This document shows, piece after piece, positions 24,600-31,935 of a stretch of 44,454 nucleotides of DNA (its first letter is position 1; every line of letters begins with the position of its first letter). A program made the translations under genes and the position numbers. The notes beneath the pieces are model-generated. The model had not been told where the DNA came from, searched no databases, and worked only from the letters and a program-made list of their open reading frames with translations. The stretch covers positions 1 to 44,454 of the forward strand of contig JASBZK010000016.1 of the NCBI GenBank assembly GCA_029983505.1, given 5' to 3'. This DNA is from Porphyromonas sp. (GTDB lineage: Bacteria > Bacteroidota > Bacteroidia > Bacteroidales > Porphyromonadaceae).

Positions 24600-24685
24600 C
24601 GAGATACGTACCAAGCGGACTTTTTCGGTCTGTACTACGAGACGGTTTTGGCTTGTACGGGAAGATCTTCTTGGTACGTATCTCG
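24600..24685. repeat. four-core element with perfect 16-bp terminal inverted repeats, copy E6
   Basis: Cores start at 24603 (GATACGTACC), 24627 (GGTCTGTAC), 24650 (GGCTTGTAC) and 24673 (GGTACGTATC), spaced 24, 23 and 23 bp. The ends CGAGATACGTACCAAG (24600-24615) and CTTGGTACGTATCTCG (24670-24685) are perfect 16-bp inverted repeats. The spacer before core 4 carries GGGAAGATCTTC. Confidence 0.9.
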
Positions 24686-24739
24686 TGAAATAGGCTTTGG
24701 GGAGCCGACCAAAAGTAGGCAGGGTGCACGCATTTTGGC

Positions 24740-24747
24740 TATATTTG
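24740..24747 (+). promoter_or_regulatory. -7 promoter box for dapA
   Basis: TATATTTG fits TAnnTTTG, 46 bp before the ATG at 24794 and 55 bp after element E6. Confidence 0.6.
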
Positions 24748-24793
24748 TGGGGTACAAACTTTAAGCACCTACATTTTTCACAGAATCAGAAAT

Positions 24794-25717
24794 ATGTCTG
24801 AAGACAGACTTTACCTGAGAGGCTTGGGCACCGCACTCGTGACCCCTTTCAATGACGATAAAACAGTGGACTTCGCTTCGCTTGAGTGGCTCGTGGAGTT
24901 CCAGATACAAAACGGGGCGGACTTCCTTGTCGTCCTGGGTACGACAGGCGAGACCCCCACGTTGAGCGAAGAAGAGATGGACGATATCCTTCGCACTGTG
25001 GTTCGCGTCAATAGAGGTCGTCTTCCGCTTGTGGCGGGTGTCAGCCACAACGGTACGCTCCGTACCGTGGACAGGCTCACCACGATGTACCGCGACGGCA
25101 TCGATGCTGCCCTTGTGGTCTGCCCCTATTACAATAAGCCGTCACAGGAGGGACTGTACCAGCACTTCAGGTACGTCTCCGAGCACTCGCCTCTGCCCGT
25201 CATCATCTACAATGTTCCCGCACGCACGGCTGTGAATATGCTTCCCGAGACGACGTTCAGGCTCGCCGTCGACTGTCCGAATATCGTCGGTATAAAGGAA
25301 GCAAGCGGGATTGTCTCCCAAATCGACCTTGTCGCCAAGAACCGTCCCGAGGGTTTCTTCGTACTCTCCGGCGACGACACGATCACGTTCCCTCTGATGA
25401 CGATGGGCGTGGACGGCGTGATCTCTGTGGTCGGCAATGCGTTTCCTGCCGAGTTCGGCGAGATGGTACACCAAGTCCGGGCGGGCAACTATGACGAGGC
25501 GCTCAAGCGTCACCGTCTCTTTAAGGATCTCTACGCACTCCTCTTCGTTGACGGCAATCCCGTAGGCATCAAAGCCGTGATGTCCTACCTCGGCTACCTC
25601 AAAGACAATCTCCGCCTCCCCCTCGTGCCGATGCAGGAAAAGAACCGCAGAGTGCTTCACGAAGTACTGGATGTCATTTGTGCAGACGGGATGTGCCGGA
25701 AGCTCAAGAGATTCTGA
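24794..25717 (+). CDS. dapA: 4-hydroxy-tetrahydrodipicolinate synthase
   Basis: DapA condenses pyruvate with aspartate semialdehyde at the entry to lysine and diaminopimelate synthesis. It is a 307-residue TIM-barrel aldolase, slightly longer than the usual 290-295. The Schiff-base Lys168 lies in GIKEASG. GTTGETPTLSEEE (pyruvate loop), VVCPYYNKPSQEGLYQHF and IIYNVPARTAVN (active-site Tyr) are all present, as is LSGDDTITFPLMTMGVDGVISVVGN. It has its own promoter and is followed after 42 bp by a NupG-like transporter, probably cotranscribed. Confidence 0.95.
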   Translation: MSEDRLYLRGLGTALVTPFNDDKTVDFASLEWLVEFQIQNGADFLVVLGTTGETPTLSEEEMDDILRTVVRVNRGRLPLVAGVSHNGTLRTVDRLTTMYRDGIDAALVVCPYYNKPSQEGLYQHFRYVSEHSPLPVIIYNVPARTAVNMLPETTFRLAVDCPNIVGIKEASGIVSQIDLVAKNRPEGFFVLSGDDTITFPLMTMGVDGVISVVGNAFPAEFGEMVHQVRAGNYDEALKRHRLFKDLYALLFVDGNPVGIKAVMSYLGYLKDNLRLPLVPMQEKNRRVLHEVLDVICADGMCRKLKRF

Positions 25718-25759
25718 ATCTGTAAGTCTCCCTTTATTTAATCCCTCAAAAACCACCTA

Positions 25760-27007
25760 ATGTCACAAGCCACCACAATCAAACTCCGCCTCATTGTGAT
25801 GAACTTCCTACAGTTCGCCGTCTGGGGCTCTTGGCTGATCTCGCTCGGCGCTTACCTTGGCGGTACGCTTCAGTTCACCGGTACTCAGATCGGCAGTTTC
25901 TTCGCAACTATGGGGATCGCTTCGCTCATCACGCCGGCGCTCTTCGGCATCATCGCCGACAAGTGGATACCGGATGAGCGGCTCATCAGCTTCTCTCATA
26001 TCCTTTCGGGCGGGCTGATGCTCCTTGCGGCTTATCAGACGGACTATTTCTCCCTTTACACCTGTGTCCTCCTCTCGGTCTTCTTCTATATGCCGACCCT
26101 CGGGCTTACGAATGCCGTGGCGTACAATATGCTGAATAAAGCGGGGCTTGATACGGTCAAACACTTCCCTCCGATCAGGGTTTTCGGGACGATAGGTTTC
26201 ATCGTGGCGATGGTGGCGGTGGACTTGATGGGGCTCAAGACTTCCAACCTCCAGTTAGTGGTCTCCGCGTTCCTCTCTTTTGCGCTCGCGGGATATATGT
26301 TTACTTTCAAGTCGTCCCGCGTGGTGAGTGACTTGAGTGCGCAGGGCAAAAAGAGCCTCAAGGAGCGCCTCGGCTTGCAGGCTTTCGGTCTCTTTCGCGA
26401 CAGGCAGATGGCACTTTTTCTCGTCTTCAGCGCGCTTCTCGGCATCTGTCTCCAGATTACGAATGGTTTTGCCAACGTCTACCTCACCGGCTTCGGCGAA
26501 GACCCGAGGTATGCGGGGTCGTTTGGCGTGGAGCACTCCGGCACGCTCATCTCGATCAGTCAGATTTCGGAAGCGGTGTGCATCCTCTTGATTCCGTTCT
26601 TCCTCAAGAGATTCGGGATAAAGACGGTGATGGCGATCAGTCTTTTTGCATGGGTACTCCGTTTCGGACTCCTCGGTGCCGGCAACCCCGGAGAGGGCGT
26701 GTGGATGCTCATCCTCTCTATGATTGTCTACGGTGTGGCGTTCGACTTCTTCAATATCTCCGGCTCCCTGTATGTGGACCAAAAGGTAGAGCCCATTATG
26801 CGCAGCTCTGCCCAGGGGCTTTTTATCCTGATGACGAACGGGGTTGGGTCTTTCGTCGGGTCTTATGCGGCGGGGTTTGTGGTCGACGAAGCCGGCTTCC
26901 CCGACTCTTGGTTCATTTTCGCAGGGTATGCGCTGCTTATCGGGATGCTCTTTGTCTTCCTTTTCAAAGGAGAAAAGGAGGCCAAACGGATCTCGCCGGT
27001 CCAATGA
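25760..27007 (+). CDS. NupG-like nucleoside:H+ symporter, first of a tandem pair
   Basis: The 415-residue inner-membrane carrier of the major facilitator superfamily has about 12 transmembrane segments and fits the NupG/XapB nucleoside transporter family. Landmarks are NFLQFAVWGSWLISLGAYL in TM1, FGIIADKWIPDERL after TM2, and FYMPTLGLTNAVAYN. HFPPIRVFGTIGFIVA and a late DFFNISGSLYVDQKV segment also fit. It probably imports nucleosides by proton symport. The gene after it (27137-28372) is a clear paralogue, identical over many of these motifs, so the pair arose by tandem duplication; element E7 lies between them. Confidence 0.87.
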   Translation: MSQATTIKLRLIVMNFLQFAVWGSWLISLGAYLGGTLQFTGTQIGSFFATMGIASLITPALFGIIADKWIPDERLISFSHILSGGLMLLAAYQTDYFSLYTCVLLSVFFYMPTLGLTNAVAYNMLNKAGLDTVKHFPPIRVFGTIGFIVAMVAVDLMGLKTSNLQLVVSAFLSFALAGYMFTFKSSRVVSDLSAQGKKSLKERLGLQAFGLFRDRQMALFLVFSALLGICLQITNGFANVYLTGFGEDPRYAGSFGVEHSGTLISISQISEAVCILLIPFFLKRFGIKTVMAISLFAWVLRFGLLGAGNPGEGVWMLILSMIVYGVAFDFFNISGSLYVDQKVEPIMRSSAQGLFILMTNGVGSFVGSYAAGFVVDEAGFPDSWFIFAGYALLIGMLFVFLFKGEKEAKRISPVQ

Positions 27008-27034
27008 CGTACTTCGGACGGAGGATTATTTCTT

Positions 27035-27113
27035 GGTCTGTATCTCGTCCTCCCGCCGGTCTGTATCTCATTCTTTTCTTGGTCTGTATCTCGTCCTCTC
27101 GTCGGTCTGTACC
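27035..27113. repeat. four-core element between tandem transporters, copy E7
   Basis: All four cores point the same way: GGTCTGTATC at 27035, 27058 and 27081, and GGTCTGTACC at 27104, spaced exactly 23, 23 and 23 bp. Two units continue as TCGTCC. This is the most regular, direct-repeat-like copy. Confidence 0.9.
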
Positions 27114-27136
27114 TCAAAAAATAGATTGTCCCAAAG

Positions 27137-28372
27137 GTGTCGCATCGAGTACTTAAGTTAAAAGCGAAATTGATGCTGCTGAACTTTCTACAGTTCGCAG
27201 TATGGGGCTCTTGGCTTGTCTCCTTCAGCGCCTACCTCGGCGGTACGCTCGGTTACAGCGGGTGGCAGATAGGGAGCATTTACGGGACTATGGGGCTGGT
27301 GAGCCTCCTGACACCGGCGCTTTTCGGCATCGTGGCGGACAAATGGATACCGGACGAGCGGCTGATGAGCTTCGCGCACTTCCTCTCCGGTATTTTCCTG
27401 CTTCTTGCTTCGCAGACGACGTCATTCGGGGCGCTCTATTTCTTTATCCTAATGGCGGTTTTCTTTTATATGCCGACCTTGGGCCTTACGAATGCCGTCT
27501 CCTACAACCTCCTCGAAGAGGAGCGCCTCGACAGCTACAAGCATTTCCCCTCCATCCGTCTCTTTGGGACGGTGGGCTTCGTGGCAGCGGCGCTCTTTGT
27601 CGACTTGATGGGCTTCAAAGCCTCCATTCTACAGCTCAAGATCTCCGCCGCGCTCTCTTTCGTACTTGCGCTTTACCTCCTAAGCTTCAAGTCTTCCAAG
27701 CTGATTGAGAAGAAGAAAGGTACGACACCGACCCCGCAGACCCTTCCGGAAAGACTTGGCCTTAAAGCCTTCTCGATCTTCAAGGATCGGCAGATTGCGC
27801 TCTTTTTCCTCTTCAGTGTCTTTATGGGAGTCTGTATGCAGATTTCGGACACGTTCACCAACGACTACCTGAGCAACCACTTCGGAGCGATGCCCGAGTA
27901 CGCGTCCACGTTTGGCGTGACGCACTCCGGGACGCTCATCTCGCTTAGTCAAGTGGCGGAGACGCTTTCTTACCTCATTCTCCCCTTCTTTATGATTCGC
28001 TTCGGCATCAAAGCCGTGCTCTCTATCAGCCTTTTGGCGTGGAGTGTCCGCTTCGGACTCTTGGGCTTGGGGAACCCCGGCGGGGGCGTGTGGATGTTTG
28101 TGCTCGCGATGCTGGTGTACGGCTTCGCTTTCAGCTTCTACAGCGTGTCCGGTTCACTCTATATCGACCACAAAGTGGATTCCGTCCTCCGCAGTTCCGC
28201 CCAAGGGCTTCTGATGATGCTCACGAGCGGGATCGGCAACTTTGGCGGCTCGATGCTCGGAGGCTTCGTCATCGATACTTTCGGGTACCCTGCGGCTTGG
28301 TGGTATTTCTCCGGATATGCCTTTCTCCTCCTCATCTTATTCCTTGTCTTTTTCAAAAACGAACCTTTATAA
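27137..28372 (+). CDS. NupG-like nucleoside:H+ symporter, second of a tandem pair
   Basis: This 411-residue major-facilitator carrier has the same motif order as its upstream neighbour (NFLQFAVWGSWLVSFSAYL, FGIVADKWIPDERL, FYMPTLGLTNAVSYN, SGSLYIDHKV). The GTG at 27137 is preferred as start because its first residues (MSHRVLKLKAKLMLLNF) align with MSQATTIKLRLIVMNF of the paralogue; an ATG at 27173 is the alternative. The two copies differ most in the central loop (about 190-215). This suggests an old duplication and possibly different substrate preference. A nitroreductase gene follows after 7 bp. Confidence 0.86.
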   Translation: MSHRVLKLKAKLMLLNFLQFAVWGSWLVSFSAYLGGTLGYSGWQIGSIYGTMGLVSLLTPALFGIVADKWIPDERLMSFAHFLSGIFLLLASQTTSFGALYFFILMAVFFYMPTLGLTNAVSYNLLEEERLDSYKHFPSIRLFGTVGFVAAALFVDLMGFKASILQLKISAALSFVLALYLLSFKSSKLIEKKKGTTPTPQTLPERLGLKAFSIFKDRQIALFFLFSVFMGVCMQISDTFTNDYLSNHFGAMPEYASTFGVTHSGTLISLSQVAETLSYLILPFFMIRFGIKAVLSISLLAWSVRFGLLGLGNPGGGVWMFVLAMLVYGFAFSFYSVSGSLYIDHKVDSVLRSSAQGLLMMLTSGIGNFGGSMLGGFVIDTFGYPAAWWYFSGYAFLLLILFLVFFKNEPL

Positions 28373-28379
28373 AACCCCT

Positions 28380-28898
28380 ATGTCAGTCGCTTCCATCATC
28401 CAAAATCGTCACAGTCACCGCGCTTACGACCCTTCGAGAAAGATCTCCGAAGAGGATATGGCGCTCATCCTTGACGCTGCCCGCAACTCCCCCTCGGCAC
28501 ACAACCAGCAACCTTTCCGTATCTACCGGCTCAAGAGTGCCGAGGCACGGGAGAAGATATACCGGTGTTGGGATCGCGCTTTTCTTCACGACGCGTCGGA
28601 GATACTGATGGTGGTGGGAGAAGAGGAAGAGGCCTGGGTCTACAAAGACGGGCGAAACAGTGCCGTCTACATCGACTGCGCCATCGCTACGTCGTATATG
28701 GAGATGCAGGCGTGGGATCTCGGAATCGGTTCGCTCTGGGTGTGCGCTTTCGACCGTGAAAAGGCGTGCGCACTCTTCGGCTTCGAGATGGGCAAGCACA
28801 CGCCCGTCAATCTCCTCGTCCTCGGCTATGAGCCGGAGGGTGTCTCGAAGAAGCCCCGCCTCCGTAAGGAGCTGTCGGCGCTTTACTCCGAGCTCTGA
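28380..28898 (+). CDS. nitroreductase-family flavoprotein
   Basis: The 172-residue protein is a short member of the FMN-dependent nitroreductase family. The N-terminal NRHSHRAYDPSRKIS (Arg for FMN phosphate), LDAARNSPSAHNQQPFRIY (Ser/Asn-Gln FMN contact) and GIGSLWVCAF segments are typical. The C-terminal LLVLGYEPEGVSKKPR is a family end motif. It would reduce nitro compounds, quinones or flavin using NAD(P)H; no specific substrate can be given. It starts 7 bp after the transporter stop and is probably cotranscribed. An in-frame ATG further upstream (28242) lies inside the transporter and is not used. Confidence 0.88.
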   Translation: MSVASIIQNRHSHRAYDPSRKISEEDMALILDAARNSPSAHNQQPFRIYRLKSAEAREKIYRCWDRAFLHDASEILMVVGEEEEAWVYKDGRNSAVYIDCAIATSYMEMQAWDLGIGSLWVCAFDREKACALFGFEMGKHTPVNLLVLGYEPEGVSKKPRLRKELSALYSEL

Positions 28899-29021
28899 AA
28901 AGACTTTTCGACTTGAGGTTCGGGGACAGATGAGCGTGAAGGAGCATACCGATGTTCCCTGCTTTGATGCTTGCCGTCCTTTTTACACCAAAAGTTTTCA
29001 TCCGGACTCCGGACTGACTCC

Positions 29022-29101
29022 GGTACGTACTGGGACAGTCTCCTTGGTCTGTATGACGAAGGAAAAAGATACAGACCGGGACGATCTCTTTGGTCTGTAT
29101 C
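29022..29101. repeat. four-core element upstream of rex, copy E8
   Basis: Cores start at 29022 (GGTACGTACT), 29046 (GGTCTGTATG), 29068 (GATACAGACC, inverted; forward register 29069) and 29092 (GGTCTGTATC), spaced 24, 23 and 23 bp. Core 3 is complementary to both core 2 (9 bp) and core 4 (10 bp), so two mutually exclusive hairpins are possible. Nothing else is seen in the 333-bp gap 28899-29231 besides the rex promoter. Confidence 0.88.
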
Positions 29102-29187
29102 TCGTCAGCCGCCCGCTTCGTACGGATCGGACGCGCGACTTGGCTTTCGCAGCCAAGGAGTATGACCGTTATCCCGAAAAAAAGAGG

Positions 29188-29195
29188 TAATTTTG
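29188..29195 (+). promoter_or_regulatory. -7 promoter box for rex
   Basis: TAATTTTG fits TAnnTTTG. It overlaps an in-frame TTG at 29193, so that codon cannot be the start, which supports the ATG at 29232. No Rex-type operator (TTGTGA...TCACAA) is seen nearby. Confidence 0.65.
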
Positions 29196-29231
29196 TCTTT
29201 GGAAAAACGGATAGATATCGGCACCCATTAT

Positions 29232-29909
29232 ATGAAAGAAGAAAAGAAGAACAACTTATACTTCAATGTCCCGGAACCCGCTCTCAGACGTCTTCCTTGG
29301 TATTTGGCTTTCGTGAAAGTCCTCTTGGCACAAAACGAACCCACAGTCTCCAGTACCGTGATTTCTCGCAGTGTGGGTGTGGATGCCGCTCTTGTGGCCA
29401 AAGACCTCTCCTATGTGAATATCTCCGGTCGCACCCGAGTGGGGTACTCGGTGCCGGAATTGGTGGACGTCCTGGAGACTTTCCTCGGGTTCTCCGAGAC
29501 GCACGACGCCTACATCTTCGGCGTTGGGAGCTTGGGGTCCGCACTTCTGCAGGACAGAGGTCTCAGTCAGTACGGACTGAATGTGGTCGGGGGGTTCGAC
29601 GTGAACCCGCTCATCACGGGTCAGGAAATCCACAACATCCCGGTTTACCACTTGGATCAGTTGCCCGACGTGGCGCGCGACGACGTGGCGGTTGCGGTGT
29701 TGACCGTGCCTGTGGATAAGGCTCAAAAAGTAACCGACTTCATTGTGGAGAATAGCAACATCTCGGGGATTTGGAACTTTACCCCCTACCGCCTCACCGT
29801 CCCCGAGCGGGTGGCTGTCCAAAATACGTCCCTATACTCCCATCTCGCGGTCCTCTTCAGTCGTCTGCGCGCCCGCAAGGAGGCTACTTTCGACCTTGAG
29901 GAAGGGTGA
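29232..29909 (+). CDS. rex: redox-sensing transcriptional repressor Rex
   Basis: Rex senses the NADH/NAD+ ratio and represses fermentation or respiration genes when NADH is low. The N-terminal winged-helix DNA-binding part (about 1-80) contains VPEPALRRLPWYLAFVKVLL and ALVAKDLSYVNISGRTRVGY. The C-terminal Rossmann domain contains GVGSLGSALL and GGFDVNPLITG, followed by DVAVAVLTVP and SGIWNFTPYRL. It is 225 residues with the ATG at 29232. It is followed after 21 bp by the FAH-fold gene and then porV, a neighbourhood I recall from Porphyromonas. Confidence 0.95.
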   Translation: MKEEKKNNLYFNVPEPALRRLPWYLAFVKVLLAQNEPTVSSTVISRSVGVDAALVAKDLSYVNISGRTRVGYSVPELVDVLETFLGFSETHDAYIFGVGSLGSALLQDRGLSQYGLNVVGGFDVNPLITGQEIHNIPVYHLDQLPDVARDDVAVAVLTVPVDKAQKVTDFIVENSNISGIWNFTPYRLTVPERVAVQNTSLYSHLAVLFSRLRARKEATFDLEEG

Positions 29910-29930
29910 TGGGCTTCGCCCGATGGCGGT

Positions 29931-30560
29931 ATGAAGATTTTTTGTACAGAGTATCGGTTGCTTTCCCGAACCCCTTTGGGCGAAAAACCCGAAGTCGGAC
30001 AGATATTCCTCCGAGGCGACAGCTCGATCAATAACTCGGGCAAAGTCCTCTCCCTCCCTTGGTGGAGCGAAGCGGTAGGGTTTGTGCCGCTCTTGGCTGT
30101 CCGAGTGGGCAGAGTGGGGCGCGCATTCGAAGAGGTGCATGCAGGTCGCTACTACGACGAGATGGCTCTCGGTATCGGTTTCGCAGACCTCGGACTCTTT
30201 AAGCGAGCCCTCGGGCAGTCGGAGGATCCCTCCCTGTCTTATAACTTCGACGGCTCCCTCTTTCTGTCTTCCTTTTACCCCAAAAACCGGTTCCCGGAAG
30301 AAATCCCCTTTGTAGACTTCCGTGGCGAAGATCGGAGCGAAGGGCAGCTTTCCGTCCGGGTCTCCGAGGAGCGTATTGCGGGGACACTTGCACTTCTCAG
30401 TCGGTATTATCTGATGAAGATGGGCGATGTCGTGACTTTCCCGCTCTCCGATTCTTTCGAGCGCGTGGATGGGGATATGAGGCGTCTCTATGAGGGATCG
30501 GAGGGTGAACTTTTGTTGGATTTTGGGGTTCGGGTTTTTAGGAGTAATTTTACACCTTGA
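29931..30560 (+). CDS. degenerate FAH-fold protein, probable pseudoenzyme
   Basis: The 209-residue protein aligns along its length with small fumarylacetoacetate-hydrolase-family enzymes: MKIFCTEYRL at the start, IFLRGDSSI, RYYDEMALGIGFADLGL, the NFDGSLFLSSFYPK stretch, SRYYLMKMGDVVTF and LLLDFGVRVF at the end. The residues that define catalysis appear to be lost. The usual H-x-E-x-E segment reads GFVPLLAVRVG, the metal-ligand Asp of GxDxTARD is Gly in GIGFADLG, and the GTPxGVG loop is FPLSDSF. I therefore infer loss of metal binding. The frame is intact and the gene sits tightly between rex and porV, so it is probably expressed and kept for another, perhaps structural, role. Confidence 0.75.
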   Translation: MKIFCTEYRLLSRTPLGEKPEVGQIFLRGDSSINNSGKVLSLPWWSEAVGFVPLLAVRVGRVGRAFEEVHAGRYYDEMALGIGFADLGLFKRALGQSEDPSLSYNFDGSLFLSSFYPKNRFPEEIPFVDFRGEDRSEGQLSVRVSEERIAGTLALLSRYYLMKMGDVVTFPLSDSFERVDGDMRRLYEGSEGELLLDFGVRVFRSNFTP

Positions 30561-30561
30561 T

Positions 30562-30579
30562 GCGGGAAGAGCTTCCCGC
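30562..30579. repeat. 8-bp inverted repeat between FAH-fold gene and porV
   Basis: GCGGGAAG and CTTCCCGC flank a 2-nt centre. With no T-run after it this is probably a weak processing or attenuation hairpin in the 51-bp gap before porV. Confidence 0.45.
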
Positions 30580-30611
30580 CGAGGTTACACAGACGCAATT
30601 TTTCAGACCTG

Positions 30612-31778
30612 ATGAATAGAGCCATTTTACCCGCTCTCTTGCTTGTCCTTACGAGTGTGCTATTTGCCCGTGGTGCCTTTGCCCAAGGGGCGTCGGATGT
30701 CGTACCCGCTGACGGTCCCGTCTACTGGAGTCCGGTGATTATGGGCTTGCCTTCGCTGACCATCCACCCCGATGCCCGAAGTGCCGCGATGGGTAATACA
30801 GGCTTGACGACGAGTGCGGATGCGTATGGCATCTATCACAATATGAGTAAGATGGGCTTCCTCGAAAACACTTGGGGGCTCTCTGCGACTTATACGCCGT
30901 GGATGACCTCTTTCGGAGTGAAGGGGATGAGCTTTTCTTTCCTGACGGGCTACTATTCTTTCGAGTCGGCAACGGGGATGAGACACAGCCTTGCGGCTTC
31001 CGCGAGGTACTTCAGGGTAGGGGAGACGCTGGCTTTTATGACGAACACCATGGCGCCCGTGACGGTACACCCGTATGAGCTTGCCGTCGATCTGGGGTAT
31101 GCACTGCGCCTGAATCGGAATTGGAGCGTAGGTGCGGCTCTGAGATACGCTATGAGCGACTACAACACCGTCTCGTCCGGCATCTCCGGAAAAGCGGGCA
31201 CCATCCTCGGTGACGTCTCCGTATCGTACCGCAGACCGTTTGTGGCAGCGGCGAGAGATATGGAAGTTACGGCAGCTTTGGCTTTGAATAACATAGGCGG
31301 CAAACTGACCCACGACGGGGGCAAGAGCTACCTCTTCTCGCCCGCCGTGATGCGGCTGGGCGTGGGACTGAAGACCGACTTTACGGAGCTTCACAAGCTG
31401 GGGGTATACGTGGAAGCGAGTAAGTTTCTGGCGCCCACGTTCCCCGGGAACGGCAGCTCGGAGGAGCTCTCCAAGTACTATTCCATGAGCGTCTTCGAGG
31501 GGCTTTTCGGTTCTTTTGCGGACGCGAAAGGCGGCAGCGCCGAGGAGTTCAACGAAGTGGCTTGGGGTCTGGGCGTCGAATACAACTATGCGGACCGGCT
31601 TTTCGGTCGTGCGGGGTATTACTACCAGCACGCCTCCAAAGGAACGGGTACCGGTCTGACGATCGGTGCGGGTGTGAAGTACGAGATGGTGACGGTGGAT
31701 GTCTCCTATCTCCTTGCTTCCAAGCCGGACTCTCCCCTCAATAACACGCTGAGGGTCGGCGTGACTTTGGACTTCTGA
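30612..31778 (+). CDS. porV: type IX secretion outer-membrane protein PorV
   Basis: PorV is a FadL-like outer-membrane barrel that collects C-terminal-domain cargo from the type IX translocon and hands it to the PorU/attachment complex. The 388-residue protein has a signal peptide (hydrophobic core LPALLLVLTSVLF, cleavage near AFAQG). It also has the PorV family entry motif MGLPSLTIHPDARSAAMGN. A barrel with SFLTGYYSF, LRLNRNWSVGAALRYAMSDY and a final strand NNTLRVGVTLDF follows. Length matches the 391-residue P. gingivalis protein. In P. gingivalis, as I recall, the surface sortase gene porU lies directly upstream between the FAH gene and porV; here there are only 51 bp. Element E9 is 30 bp downstream. 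Confidence 0.9.
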   Translation: MNRAILPALLLVLTSVLFARGAFAQGASDVVPADGPVYWSPVIMGLPSLTIHPDARSAAMGNTGLTTSADAYGIYHNMSKMGFLENTWGLSATYTPWMTSFGVKGMSFSFLTGYYSFESATGMRHSLAASARYFRVGETLAFMTNTMAPVTVHPYELAVDLGYALRLNRNWSVGAALRYAMSDYNTVSSGISGKAGTILGDVSVSYRRPFVAAARDMEVTAALALNNIGGKLTHDGGKSYLFSPAVMRLGVGLKTDFTELHKLGVYVEASKFLAPTFPGNGSSEELSKYYSMSVFEGLFGSFADAKGGSAEEFNEVAWGLGVEYNYADRLFGRAGYYYQHASKGTGTGLTIGAGVKYEMVTVDVSYLLASKPDSPLNNTLRVGVTLDF

Positions 31779-31807
31779 TCTCTGCCTGTGGTAAAACGAA
31801 GAATCGA

Positions 31808-31887
31808 GGTACAGACCGAAAAAAGTAAAAGATACGGACCCGGATGAGGACGAGACACAGACATAAATTTCCTCCGAGGTCTGTACC
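31808..31887. repeat. four-core element in reverse orientation, copy E9
   Basis: Cores start at 31808 (GGTACAGACC), 31831 (GATACGGACC), 31854 (GACACAGACA) and 31878 (GGTCTGTACC). Spacing is 23, 23 and 24 bp, the mirror image of the common 24-23-23, and most cores are inverted. Confidence 0.85.
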
Positions 31888-31911
31888 CCTCCACCCCGGG
31901 GGCTGGGTGAG

Positions 31912-31920
31912 TAATTTTTG
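31912..31920 (+). promoter_or_regulatory. -7-like box for ispF
   Basis: TAATTTTTG is TAnnTTTG with one extra T. It is only 16 bp from the ispF ATG at 31936, implying a very short leader. Confidence 0.45.
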
Positions 31921-31935
31921 CGAAGATAAAGAACG

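Noticed and set aside
27035..27113. CRISPR-like array of 23-bp units
   Set aside because: The cores are only about 10 bp and degenerate, spacers are 13 bp and themselves similar, array length is fixed at four units, and no cas genes are present.
29931..30560. Reading the FAH-fold gene as a frameshifted pseudogene
   Set aside because: The frame is intact, all fold landmarks are in order and length is normal; only catalytic residues differ, so a retained non-catalytic protein is more likely.
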